NCBI GenBank assembly: GCA_021295715.1
Contig: JAGWBV010000014.1
Span: forward strand, 13,640-56,323
DNA length: 42,684 bases
Direction of reading: 5' to 3'
Source of the DNA: Candidatus Poribacteria bacterium
Lineage (GTDB): Bacteria; Poribacteria; WGA-4E; WGA-3G
Position numbers and translations under genes: made by a program. This document shows, piece by piece, positions 17,683-24,930 of this stretch (position 1 is the stretch's first letter; the number at the start of each line of letters is the position of its first letter). Below the pieces are notes generated by a model. It saw only the letters and a program-made list of their open reading frames with translations, was not told the origin of the DNA and did no database searches.

Positions 17683-17711
17683 TTTTCTTTATTTGAAAAA
17701 TATGCTAAAAT
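17683..17711 (+). promoter_or_regulatory. Probable extended -10 promoter for the coiled-coil/TPR pair
   Basis: TGC-TAAAAT with the -10 hexamer at 17706-17711 has the same extended form as the promoters at 5.6 and 38.8 kb. The -35 is poor (TTTCTT at 17683-17688 at 17-bp spacing). The next gene starts at 17750. Upstream, 17630-17665 carries a short GCGGATAACGCAGATTTTGC stretch resembling repeat fragments seen elsewhere. Confidence 0.45.
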
Positions 17712-17749
17712 AATCTAACCTATTAACTAACCGAAAACGGAGATTTACC

Positions 17750-18292
17750 ATGCGAAATAGGCGAGCTATACTCATCGGAATTCTGTGTGTTCTTTCTGTT
17801 GTCTCTGCTGCGTATGGGCAAGCTCCATCGGATTCGGGCGTTATAACGGTTACCAAAGATATAGATGTGTCGAAACTCGCCGAAAATGTAGAAGAATTGA
17901 ACAGGAATATGAAAACTTTGACTGAAACTATTACGAAACTCGAAGGGAGTGTAACTGCCTTGAATACAACTGTGGTCGATATGCAAATAAGAATCGCAGG
18001 AATTGAGCGAGACACAAAAAATAACACTCGCTGGCAGTATGTAATCCTTGCAGGGATTTTCGGTCCCTTGTTGCTTTCTGTTTATGAAAAGAGGAAAAGG
18101 AACAAGGACGATAAGACCACTTCTACTCAAGTTGTTCAACCTAATCAGAGCACGGCTGCTGCTACGAATCCCGCACCGATAAGTGAGGACAAAACTGCTC
18201 CCTCCCCAACAGTGCCCTCAAAGTTCCCCGAAGGAAAAGAGTTGGAAGAGTACTTAAAGTCCGATTCTCATGCCACAAGCGAGAAAGTCTAA
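17750..18292 (+). CDS. Exported coiled-coil protein with one membrane anchor, unknown function
   Basis: A 180-residue protein with a signal peptide (about 1-23, ending AYG), a heptad-like coiled-coil segment at about 38-88 (KLAENVEELNRNMKTL, then TITKLEGSVTAL), a transmembrane helix at about 95-112 followed by a strongly basic stop (YEKRKRNKDD), and a T/P/Q-rich disordered tail. The topology suggests an external coiled coil with a cytoplasmic tail. The family is not recognised. The stop codon overlaps the start of the TPR gene (TAATG), so the two are translationally coupled; the cytoplasmic tail is a plausible partner for the TPR protein (inference). Confidence 0.65.
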   Translation: MRNRRAILIGILCVLSVVSAAYGQAPSDSGVITVTKDIDVSKLAENVEELNRNMKTLTETITKLEGSVTALNTTVVDMQIRIAGIERDTKNNTRWQYVILAGIFGPLLLSVYEKRKRNKDDKTTSTQVVQPNQSTAAATNPAPISEDKTAPSPTVPSKFPEGKELEEYLKSDSHATSEKV

Positions 18293-19002
18293 TGGAAAGC
18301 ATTAACAATGCAAATGGCAATGTCGAACCTGCCGAGAGCTACCTTAATAAAGGTAATGTGCTGCTCGATCAGAAAGATTATGAAGCTGCTATTTCGGCGT
18401 ATGATAAAGCACTCGACCTAAACCCTAACCTTGCTGATGCCTATTTTAAGCGAGGGAATGCCAAGGACGAGATTGGACACTACTTTGAGGCTATTTCGGA
18501 TTATGACGCTACTATCCGTCTCGACCCTGACGCTGCAAATGCCTACTACAATCGAGGGGTCTCGAAATCTAAGTTAGGGCATCCTGAAGCCGCTATTTCG
18601 GACTACAATGCATCTATCCGTCTCAATCCAAACAATGCAAATGCCTATAACAACCGAGGGATTGCGAAGGACGAGATTGGACACTACTTTGAGGCTATTT
18701 CCGACTATGATGCCGCTATCCGTCTCAATCCAAACGATGTAAATGCCTATAACAATCGAGGGATCTCGAAATCTAAGTTAGGGCATCCTAAAGCCGCTAT
18801 CCTTGACTATGATGCGGCTATCCGTCTCAATCCAAACCCTGTAAATGCCTACTACAACCGAGGGAATGCCAAGACGAAGTTAGGGCTCACAGATGATGCC
18901 AAGCGAGATTTTCAGACAGCATTAAATTTGGCGGAAAAGATGGAAGACGAAGAACTGAAGTCCAAAATTATGAAAAGATTAGAGGATTTAGAGACGCGAT
19001 AA
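18292..19002 (+). CDS. Tetratricopeptide repeat protein
   Basis: A 236-residue soluble protein with about six consecutive 34-residue TPR units and no signal peptide. Units from residue 49 alternate in type: KDEIGHYFEAISDYDA (A) and SKSKLGHPEAAISDYNA (B) occur in order A-B-A-B, followed by a diverged unit with KLGLTDDAKRDF. TPRs are protein-binding scaffolds; a specific partner cannot be named, but the gene overlaps the coiled-coil membrane protein by one base. The DNA of the A-B pairs is nearly identical, which points to a recent 204-bp duplication. Confidence 0.88.
   Translation: MESINNANGNVEPAESYLNKGNVLLDQKDYEAAISAYDKALDLNPNLADAYFKRGNAKDEIGHYFEAISDYDATIRLDPDAANAYYNRGVSKSKLGHPEAAISDYNASIRLNPNNANAYNNRGIAKDEIGHYFEAISDYDAAIRLNPNDVNAYNNRGISKSKLGHPKAAILDYDAAIRLNPNPVNAYYNRGNAKTKLGLTDDAKRDFQTALNLAEKMEDEELKSKIMKRLEDLETR
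18442..18849 (+). repeat. 204-bp tandem duplication inside the TPR gene
   Basis: Two tandem copies of a 68-codon unit (an A-type plus a B-type TPR). Stretches such as GACGAGATTGGACACTACTT and TCTAAGTTAGGGCATCCT recur 204 bp apart. The frame is kept. Confidence 0.8.
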
Positions 19003-19029
19003 TCCTTGTAACCGATGTGGTTCGTAGTC

Positions 19030-19045
19030 GCGCAATTCATTGCGC
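19030..19045. terminator. Small hairpin between convergent genes
   Basis: GCGCAA (19030-19035) and TTGCGC (19040-19045) form a 6-bp GC-rich hairpin with loop TTCA, in the 52-nt space between the TPR gene and the minus-strand gene ending at 19055. It could act in both directions, but there is no long T-tract, so this is tentative. Confidence 0.4.
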
Positions 19046-19054
19046 ATTTCTGGC

Positions 19055-20071
19055 TCAAAGCTCCGGCAAATTCCCAACAATCTCCACCGTCCGCAGACTC
19101 ACATCAATAACCCGCCCAATCAAATCCACAATATACCGCGGCTCGGTTTCACGATTCGGGTCGTTCACGATCCCAGTCCGTTTGTCCGTCTTGACGCGAT
19201 ACTGGTCCACGACCCACTCCAACGCCGAACGCGTGCCTAACCGATAATCATGTACCTCCGCGGGGATGGCGTCCAGCGTCAAAAAATCGTTGTATTGCAA
19301 CTGCGTCTTGTCTTTCGACAATTTCATTTTCTCGACCCGCCAATCGACCCGCATCCCCGGCGTTTCAATATATTTCAACTCATCATATTTCGGAACGGAT
19401 TCATAGTTAACGTGGATGTCTGCCAACGCCTCGCCTGCGGTGGCAAATCCCCAAAAGTCTTCAGCGAACGGGATATGTGGCAAATCGCGCTTCAGGTTCA
19501 TCTCGTATTTCTCGCGATAGGCGGGGTGATGCAAGAGACCGTAATTATAGTGGAAGATGTCCCACTTGGTGAGGGTGTCGTCGCCATAGTGGGTTCGGAA
19601 TTCTGCCAATGCCCAATCGGTGATGTTCTCTTGTCGGTTCGTGCCGTCCTCGTCGTAGGTGTAGAACGGGAAGCATTGAGAATCGCCTGTAATATGGAGA
19701 TCTGGAATTACATCAATCATCAAGGCATGAAAGGATAACTTTGTCCCTGGAGGGCTAACACAAATGACTTGATTTTCCGATTCTGGTGTGATGAGGTTAT
19801 CCTCTATATCTTTCGCTTCCCAGTAGGCAAAGGGGAGTCCGTATTCGTCGAGGATTACACCGTCAATGACGATGCGGTTTCCCGCTACCGTGTGCATGGA
19901 ATATTGCGGAACAAGTGTGGCGTTTACCTGCTGCGCGCAGGCTTGCAGTAGCGTATCAAAAGGCGAGCTAACCGCCCCTTCGTGTGTGATCGTGTGTTGT
20001 TTGTAATGCTGCAGCGTGGTATAATAGTCTCGGATTGCTTTATGATTGGGTTTGAGATTGAATTTCGGCAT
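19055..20071 (-). pseudogene. Type ISP restriction-modification enzyme remnant: N-terminal nuclease fused to C-terminal part by internal deletion
   Basis: The 338-residue frame joins the two ends of a much larger family. Residues 1-92 match the N-terminal nuclease domain of type ISP/DEAD-box restriction enzymes, including THEGAVSSPFDTLLQ and the nuclease motif D70...D75...E85-x-K87 in YWEAKD. From about residue 97 the sequence matches the extreme C-terminus: PDLHITGDSQCFPFYTYDEDG, ENITDWALAEFRTHYGDD, WDIFHYNYGLLHHPAYREKYE, RSALEWVVDQYRVKTDKRTGI and PRYIVDLIGRVIDVSLRTVEIV. The helicase, methyltransferase and most of the specificity region are missing, with the join near 19780-19795. The reading frame is open and has a promoter, so a small product may still be made. 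Start at ATG 20071 is favoured by the promoter position; an ATG at 20113 lies upstream of it. Confidence 0.8.
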
Positions 20072-20077
20072 GAAGAT

Positions 20078-20106
20078 ATAATAGCAGATTGAGGGAAATA
20101 CGTCAA
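20078..20106 (-). promoter_or_regulatory. Strong minus-strand promoter, apparently leaderless
   Basis: Reading the minus strand, TTGACG (20106-20101), a 17-bp spacer and TATTAT (20083-20078) preceded by TGC. Only six bases (ATCTTC) separate the -10 from the ATG at 20071, so transcription should begin at or next to the start codon. No Shine-Dalgarno precedes that ATG, consistent with a leaderless message. Confidence 0.65.
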
Positions 20107-20269
20107 TTTTCATTTTTTTCTAAAAAAACTTGACAATGTTTTTGAAATATGAGAAACTATTAATCATATTAGAAAATTGTGTGTCTGAGTCGGCATTAAC
20201 CTTTCACTTTGGCAAAGTTCTCAAGCCAAAATTTTAGATGTGTGAGGGAAACCAAATAGATTAGAAACA

Positions 20270-20638
20270 ATGTTAATAGATTATCTTCCAATCTTACTAC
20301 TGGGACTCTTCGCAGTCCTCTTTGCGGGTATTAATCTCGCCCTAACCCATATTCTTGGACCCAAACGCCCGAATCGCGTTAAACTCTCCGTTTACGAATC
20401 TGGTGTCCAACCAATCGGCGATGCGAGACAACGATTTACGATTCGTTTCGATCTCATCGCGATGCTCTTTATCATCTTCGATATCGAGGTGGTGTTTCTC
20501 TACCCGTGGGCTGTGGTCTTCAAGAAATTCTCTGAAACGAGTGGTTTATTTATTTTAGTTGAAATGCTGGTGTTTATTGGTATTCTTCTTCTTGGCTATA
20601 TCTATGCTTGGAAGAAAGGAGGCTTAACATGGGATTAG
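20270..20638 (+). CDS. nuoA: NADH-quinone oxidoreductase subunit A
   Basis: Small membrane subunit of complex I near the quinone site. 122 residues with three transmembrane helices and the conserved loop [45 protein letters not shown], where the acidic residues in FDIEV are invariant in the family. First gene of the nuo operon; the stop overlaps the nuoB start by 10 nt. A TTGACA element at 20130-20135 lies upstream, but no well-spaced -10 for the operon could be fixed. Confidence 0.96.
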   Translation: MLIDYLPILLLGLFAVLFAGINLALTHILGPKRPNRVKLSVYESGVQPIGDARQRFTIRFDLIAMLFIIFDIEVVFLYPWAVVFKKFSETSGLFILVEMLVFIGILLLGYIYAWKKGGLTWD

Positions 20639-21141
20639 ATTTTGTTGGACAAGGTGCCGATCAGACGGATGGGAATATCATCACAACGACTATTGATAAG
20701 GTTGTTAACTGGGGACGCAAGAATTCGTTATGGCCCATGCCGTTCGGGACAGCGTGCTGTGCAATTGAGATGATGGCGACCTTGGCTTCCAAATTCGATC
20801 TCTCCCGATTCGGTTCTGAAGCAATCCGTTTTTCACCCCGCCAATCTGATCTGCTCATCGTTTCCGGCAGGATTTCCATCAAGATGATGCCTGTGCTAAA
20901 ACGTATCTATGACCAGATGCCAGATCCGAAATGGGTGATTTCTATGGGGGCATGCGCTTCCTGCGGCGGTGTGTTTGACACCTATACTCTCATCCAAGGC
21001 GTTGATCAGTTCATTCCTGTAGATGTCTACATACCCGGATGTCCGCCACGCCCCGAAGATCTCATTGATGCGGTGCTACAGGTGCAGCAGAAAATCACCA
21101 GTGGTGCCTCACCTAAAGGAGTCGAGGTTGTTTATGAATGA
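20629..21141 (+). CDS. nuoB: NADH-quinone oxidoreductase subunit B
   Basis: Carries the terminal [4Fe-4S] cluster N2, which reduces quinone. Ligand motifs are intact: [11 protein letters not shown] (adjacent cysteines), MGACASCGG and IPGCPPRPE. 170 residues from ATG 20629, which follows AAAGGAGG and lies in the last codons of nuoA; an earlier in-frame ATG at 20608 would ignore that site. The gene overlaps nuoC by 8 nt. Confidence 0.97.
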   Translation: MGLDFVGQGADQTDGNIITTTIDKVVNWGRKNSLWPMPFGTACCAIEMMATLASKFDLSRFGSEAIRFSPRQSDLLIVSGRISIKMMPVLKRIYDQMPDPKWVISMGACASCGGVFDTYTLIQGVDQFIPVDVYIPGCPPRPEDLIDAVLQVQQKITSGASPKGVEVVYE

Positions 21142-21682
21142 AGAGCAAGAAGTCGAAGAACAATCGAAACCTCTCGTCCTTGAAAAATTAGAGGAACACT
21201 ACGCAGATGCCCTTTTGGCGCAAGACGAAATGCGTGGTACTGCCGTCGTTGTTGTCCGGAAAGAACAGGCTTACGCTGTTTTGGAGTATCTGAAAACTGA
21301 CGCTGAACTCGCTTATTCCTTTCTCGTTGATGTTACCGCAGTCGACAATTCTCAGATGGAATCCGAATTGATGCAGTTTGACTATGCGAGGTTTATGGTC
21401 GTCTATCAGCTCTATTCCTATCAGGGACAGTGCCGCCTCCGAGTAAAGGTGCCTGTCCATGAAAATGACCTGAATATTCCATCTGTTGCTCCATTGTGGA
21501 AAGGTGCGAACTGGTTGGAGCGTGAAACTTATGATATGTTCGGTATCAATTTTGAGGGACATCCTGACCTTCACCGGATCTTGATGCCGGACGATTTTGA
21601 AGGACACCCGCTGCGAAAGGATTATCCACTCCGCGGACGTGGCGAGCGCGAACGCTTTAATTTTGATAAACAGAATGCGTAA
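21134..21682 (+). CDS. nuoC: NADH-quinone oxidoreductase subunit C
   Basis: Hydrophilic 30-kDa-type subunit of the complex I connecting module; 182 residues, not fused to NuoD. The family signature is present near the C-terminus: [43 protein letters not shown] 21134 overlaps the nuoB stop and follows GAGG at 21124-21127; a longer frame from 21023 would run through nuoB and is rejected. Unlike the other early genes it is followed by a large 578-nt gap before nuoD. Confidence 0.96.
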   Translation: MNEEQEVEEQSKPLVLEKLEEHYADALLAQDEMRGTAVVVVRKEQAYAVLEYLKTDAELAYSFLVDVTAVDNSQMESELMQFDYARFMVVYQLYSYQGQCRLRVKVPVHENDLNIPSVAPLWKGANWLERETYDMFGINFEGHPDLHRILMPDDFEGHPLRKDYPLRGRGERERFNFDKQNA

Positions 21683-21691
21683 GACAAAATA

Positions 21692-21826
21692 GCGATCAGC
21701 CATCAGCCATCGGCAGAAGATGTTATTGTTTAACGAGGGAAACACTCAAGCAAAAACACCTCTTTGCTGATTGCTGAAAGGATTTTTTGAAAAAAATCCG
21801 ACCTGACTGCTGATAAAAAAGGAGTC
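21692..21826 (+). repeat. Composite repeat, core type, in the nuoC-nuoD gap
   Basis: Begins about 9 nt after nuoC with GATCAGCCATCAGCCATCGGC. It continues with GTTTAACGAGGGAAACACTC, AAGCAA and CACCTCTTTGCTGATTGCTGA, and ends in the hairpin GGATTTTTT (21780-21788) with AAAAAATCC (21791-21799). The same series of parts occurs at 38868-39020. Confidence 0.75.
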
Positions 21827-21872
21827 GTTTCTAAATAGGGCTTTTTCTGTGCTTTCTTTGGTATTTCTATGT

Positions 21873-21919
21873 TACGGCATTCGGAGGCGTTTTGAGAGGT
21901 TCAAGTCCTCTCTGCCGTA
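21873..21919 (+). other. tRNA acceptor/T-arm-like hairpin
   Basis: TACGGCA (21873-21879) pairs with TGCCGTA (21913-21919), a 7-bp acceptor-like stem. Inside it GAGAGG (21894-21899) and CCTCTC (21907-21912) form a T-arm with the canonical 7-nt loop TTCAAGT. Only 14 nt lie where D-arm and anticodon arm should be, and no CCA follows. It is therefore not a working tRNA gene; it may be a tRNA remnant or part of the adjoining structured element. Confidence 0.5.
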
Positions 21920-21967
21920 TTCAGTCGTGTTGTGTAAAAACCAAGCACACCTGACAAAAACCACGTC

Positions 21968-22192
21968 GGTTCGGCTGGAAGGGTTCATATACGAGTGAGA
22001 CGAACCCTGACAGTGTGAGGACACTCGGTAGTGATAAAGCGTCAGTCTTTCGAGGCTGACTTTGTGGGTTCCACCATACCACGCGTTTCCTTGTGGTATG
22101 CAGTTCGTGTGTGATTTCTGGCTATCGTGGTCAGGCAACACTGATTACACACAGGATTAGAACACGACGGTGTTCGTAAAAGGGGGTAGGAT
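21968..22192 (+). ncRNA. Structured RNA resembling an IscB omega RNA (HEARO), without iscB
   Basis: About 220 nt with successive hairpins: GGTTCG 21968-21973 / CGAACC 22001-22006; GTCAGTC 22041-22047 / GGCTGAC 22054-22060; CATACCAC 22075-22082 / GTGGTATG 22093-22100; GAACAC 22160-22165 / GTGTTC 22170-22175. The single-stranded segment ACAGTGTGAGGACACTCGG (22010 on) closely follows a segment of the OgeuIscB omega RNA as I recall it (ACAGGCTGAGACATTCG). Further shared features are a hairpin followed by CAGTT, and a last hairpin followed by an A-run and a G-rich run (GTAAAAGGGGG). In IscB loci such a run is the iscB ribosome site; here nuoD follows and no iscB is present. The match is from memory and by eye. 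Confidence 0.6.
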
Positions 22193-22260
22193 CCCTCTAA
22201 AAACCTATTGCTTTCCATAGATATACACGGAAAAATGTAGTTTTTTAGGAACAGTATTTT

Positions 22261-23457
22261 ATGCAAGGTGGGCTGGAACGCGCCACAGGTGAGAGGATGG
22301 TTCTCAATTTCGGTCCGCAACATCCGGCAACACACGGCACCCTCCGTATCGTGTTGGAGCTTGACGGTGAATCCGTCTTGAAGGCGACACCACATGCCGG
22401 CTACCTGCATACCGGATTTGAGAAACTCGGTGAACATTTGGATTACAACCAGTACATTGTTGTAACCGACCGGATGAACTATCTGTCACCGTTGTCTAAC
22501 AATTTCGGATATGTACTTGCTGTTGAGCAGTTGCTCGATATTGAAGTTCCAAAACGGTGTCAATACATCCGTATTTTGATGGCGGAGCTTTCACGCGTCG
22601 CAGATCACTTATTATGGTTGGGAACTGCTGCGTTGGACTTAGGAGCATTCTCTGTATTCCTCTATAGTTTCCGCGAACGTGAAAAGTTGTATAGCATCTT
22701 TGAAAAGACGACTGGCGCACGGTTGACGACCAGTTACACGCGTATTGGCGGTGTGCTTCGCGACCTCTACGCTGGGTGTGAAGAAGATATACGTCAATTC
22801 GTCAGTAACTTCCCGAAGGCGTTGAAGGAGACACATACGCTCCTCACACGAAACCGTATCTGGATGGATCGCACGAAAGGTGTCGGGTCCATTTCAGCTG
22901 ATGATGCTATTAGCTACGGGTTAACGGGTCCCTGCCTCCGAGCCACCGGTGTAGCGCATGACATACGCAAGGCTGAACCGTACTCCAGTTACGATGAAGT
23001 CACATTTGATGTGCCAGTTGGAACCAACGGCGATGCCTACGACCGCTACCTTGTCCGGATGGAAGAGATGATTCAGAGTTGTGGTGTCATTACCCAAGTC
23101 TTGGATAATATGCCTGACGGACCCGTCAACCTCGAAGATAACAAGATTACGATGCCGAATAAGTCCGATGCGTATGGGCATATTGAGGGATTAATCCACC
23201 ACTTTAAGGTTGTTATGGACGGACACGGCGTAGAGACGCCAACGGGTGAGCATTATTGTGCAACCGAGTCACCGAACGGGGAACTCGGATTTTATATTGT
23301 CAGTGATGGCAGCGGAACCGCTTACCGCATCCGTATTCGTCCACCGAGTTTCTTTCACTTCCAAGCACTCCCCCACATGTTAGAGGGCGGAATGGTTTCT
23401 GATACTGTGGCTGTTTTGGGAAGTCTGAATGTTATTGCTGGGGAATTAGACAGATAA
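22261..23457 (+). CDS. nuoD: NADH-quinone oxidoreductase subunit D
   Basis: 49-kDa-type subunit that lines the quinone pocket together with NuoB. 398 residues with NFGPQHPATHGTLR near 16, HAGYLHTGFEKLGE near 46, DRMNYLSPLSNNFGY near 70, the RIGGVLRDL motif and the C-terminal GELGFYIVSDGSGTAYRIRIRPPSFFHFQALPHM. The ATG at 22261 follows AGGA at 22247-22250. It is separated from nuoC by a repeat and the HEARO-like element, which is unusual in an operon whose other early genes overlap. Confidence 0.97.
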   Translation: MQGGLERATGERMVLNFGPQHPATHGTLRIVLELDGESVLKATPHAGYLHTGFEKLGEHLDYNQYIVVTDRMNYLSPLSNNFGYVLAVEQLLDIEVPKRCQYIRILMAELSRVADHLLWLGTAALDLGAFSVFLYSFREREKLYSIFEKTTGARLTTSYTRIGGVLRDLYAGCEEDIRQFVSNFPKALKETHTLLTRNRIWMDRTKGVGSISADDAISYGLTGPCLRATGVAHDIRKAEPYSSYDEVTFDVPVGTNGDAYDRYLVRMEEMIQSCGVITQVLDNMPDGPVNLEDNKITMPNKSDAYGHIEGLIHHFKVVMDGHGVETPTGEHYCATESPNGELGFYIVSDGSGTAYRIRIRPPSFFHFQALPHMLEGGMVSDTVAVLGSLNVIAGELDR

Positions 23458-23511
23458 CAGTAGGATGGGTTGAAAGAAGAGAGCGCAGCACACTACCTCA
23501 AGGAAAATGAA

Positions 23512-23859
23512 ATGGAAATGCATCTCGGATCTATTATGCTTTTTGTTAAGGATATGAAGTCTGTCATCGCATTCTATAGGGATGTCGTCGGATTAGTACC
23601 AGAGGAAGATCAGCCGTTCCCAGAACATCGTTTTTTTCGCTTTGATACAGGTGCTTGCAAATTGTGCCTCCATAGCGCAAGCAAACCGAACGAGGGGCGA
23701 CAAAAACTGGTCTTCCACGTTAAGAGCGTCAGTGCCGTTCATCAGCACCTGAAGTCGAAAGGGAAGCGATTACGAAAACTTGAAAATGAGGATGGGCGCG
23801 CCATTTTCGACATCCGAGATCCAGAAGGTAACCGTATTCAGTTTCACGGCAACTACTAA
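23512..23859 (+). CDS. VOC (glyoxalase/bleomycin-resistance fold) family protein
   Basis: A 115-residue single-chain VOC protein inserted between nuoD and nuoE. Motifs: GSIMLFVKDMKSVIAFYRDVVGL at the start, FFRFDTGACKLCLHS, and the closing IFDIRDPEGNRIQFHG. These enzymes use a metal for varied reactions (lyase, dioxygenase, epimerase, antibiotic or thiol chemistry); the substrate cannot be told. An in-frame TTG at 23470 would add 14 residues, but ATG 23512 after AAGGAAAA is better placed and matches the family start. No role in complex I is known for the family. Confidence 0.82.
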   Translation: MEMHLGSIMLFVKDMKSVIAFYRDVVGLVPEEDQPFPEHRFFRFDTGACKLCLHSASKPNEGRQKLVFHVKSVSAVHQHLKSKGKRLRKLENEDGRAIFDIRDPEGNRIQFHGNY

Positions 23860-24026
23860 AACGAACGATATTTGGTAATTTAAGTTAAGAGAGACCATTT
23901 ACGAAGCATTCATAGAATGTTCCACTTTTCGCCAAATTACTTTTTTTTGCAGTGGAAAATTAAATAAAAAAACATCGATAAACCCTTGTAGTTAGAGGGT
24001 TCTCTGGCGAATATCTTTTGTGCACT

Positions 24027-24052
24027 AAATGTTACACTATCGTAACATTTTT
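24027..24052 (+). terminator. Terminator-like hairpin abutting the next start codon
   Basis: AAATGTTAC (24027-24035) pairs with GTAACATTT (24042-24050), a 9-bp stem with a 6-nt loop and trailing Ts (to 24052). The ATG of the next gene is at 24055. A second hairpin, AACCCT (23981-23986) with AGGGTT (23996-24001), lies upstream in the same 195-nt gap. The pair could be an attenuator inside the nuo operon. Confidence 0.55.
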
Positions 24053-24054
24053 AA

Positions 24055-24285
24055 ATGAAAAAGAAACTATTAGAAACCCAATTCGCGCTTTGCATCAAAA
24101 ACAGCGGTTGTGAAGACATAGAGAAGCGAAAATTCTACCAAATTCTGCCTGATGAGGAAGCGGCTTGTGAGGGGTATCTTCGAGTCATTGATGAATCTTT
24201 GGAAGACTATTTATATCCCGAATCCTATTTCATCTTTATTGAACTACCTCCCAAAGTACAGGAGGCGTTCATAGCGGCAGTCTAA
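24055..24285 (+). CDS. Conserved small protein of unknown function
   Basis: A 76-residue acidic protein without signal or membrane segment. Its layout (F.LCI.N.G.ED...RK.YQ.LPDEEA...G..RVIDES.EDYL.P..YF..I.LP..V.EA) matches a family of small proteins I have seen in cyanobacteria, planctomycetes and other environmental bacteria, with no known function. Only one start is possible, ATG 24055, which has no Shine-Dalgarno and sits 2 nt after a terminator-like hairpin. Either a promoter lies within the hairpins or translation is leaderless. It lies between the VOC gene and nuoE. Confidence 0.65.
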   Translation: MKKKLLETQFALCIKNSGCEDIEKRKFYQILPDEEAACEGYLRVIDESLEDYLYPESYFIFIELPPKVQEAFIAAV

Positions 24286-24401
24286 GTATTCTATGATCCA
24301 GTTAGCGGCGTTTTGTTTTATGTTTTGCCATTTTAGTTCAGAAGTCGTGAACCGGAGTTCGCTCTCGCTAAATGTCGATTGCCCAATAAAGGAAAACGTA
24401 G

Positions 24402-24920
24402 ATGTCAGATGCACTCATTCAAATTGAAACGCCTTTCGCGTTTAATGAAGAAAATCAACGTGAATTCGACGCGTTGATAGGGCGGTATCCCGTTAAAGAA
24501 GCGGCGATGCTTCCAACACTCCATATCGCGCAAAGACAGGCAGGGTACATTACCCCTGCTGTCATGAAGTATGTCGCAGAGCAACTTGAGGTCTCTGTGA
24601 TGAAAGTCAAGGATGTCGTCACTTTCTATCCGATGTTCTTTGAGGAACCGGTAGGAGAGTACGTCATTCGGATATGTCACACCCTTCCTTGTGCATTGCG
24701 AGACTGTAAGGGCGTTTTGGAACATCTTAAGACGAAACTAGACACGGATGTCGCTTCCGAAACCAATCTCGCGAAAGGCACAACTGCTGACGGAAAGTTC
24801 ACGATTATGAAAGTGGAATGTCTTGCTTCCTGCGATGTCGCTCCTGTTATTATGGTAAACGACGATTTACATAAAAATTTAACCCCGGAAAAGGTTGATG
24901 AAATCTTAGACAATCTGTAG
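24402..24920 (+). CDS. nuoE: NADH-quinone oxidoreductase subunit E
   Basis: 24-kDa-type subunit of the NADH-oxidising module with the [2Fe-2S] cluster N1a. 172 residues. The ligands are in CHTLPC (C-x4-C) and CLASCDVAPV (C-x3-C), and the helical N-terminal region AAMLPTLHIAQRQAGYI is typical. ATG 24402 follows AAGGA at 24389-24393. It is 10 nt from nuoF. Confidence 0.96.
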   Translation: MSDALIQIETPFAFNEENQREFDALIGRYPVKEAAMLPTLHIAQRQAGYITPAVMKYVAEQLEVSVMKVKDVVTFYPMFFEEPVGEYVIRICHTLPCALRDCKGVLEHLKTKLDTDVASETNLAKGTTADGKFTIMKVECLASCDVAPVIMVNDDLHKNLTPEKVDEILDNL

Positions 24921-24930
24921 AGGAGAAAGT

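Noticed and set aside
20130-20163. TTGACA upstream of nuoA as part of the nuo promoter
   Set aside because: The only -10-like hexamers are 12 or 22 bp away, so I did not call a promoter.
21872-22437. Minus-strand open frames across the nuoC-nuoD gap (about 89 and 131 codons)
   Set aside because: They run through the hairpin-rich element and partly through the nuoD start. One ends in a G-R-E-D-L-N-L string, a known artefact of reading a tRNA T-arm in antisense. No ribosome site or family match.
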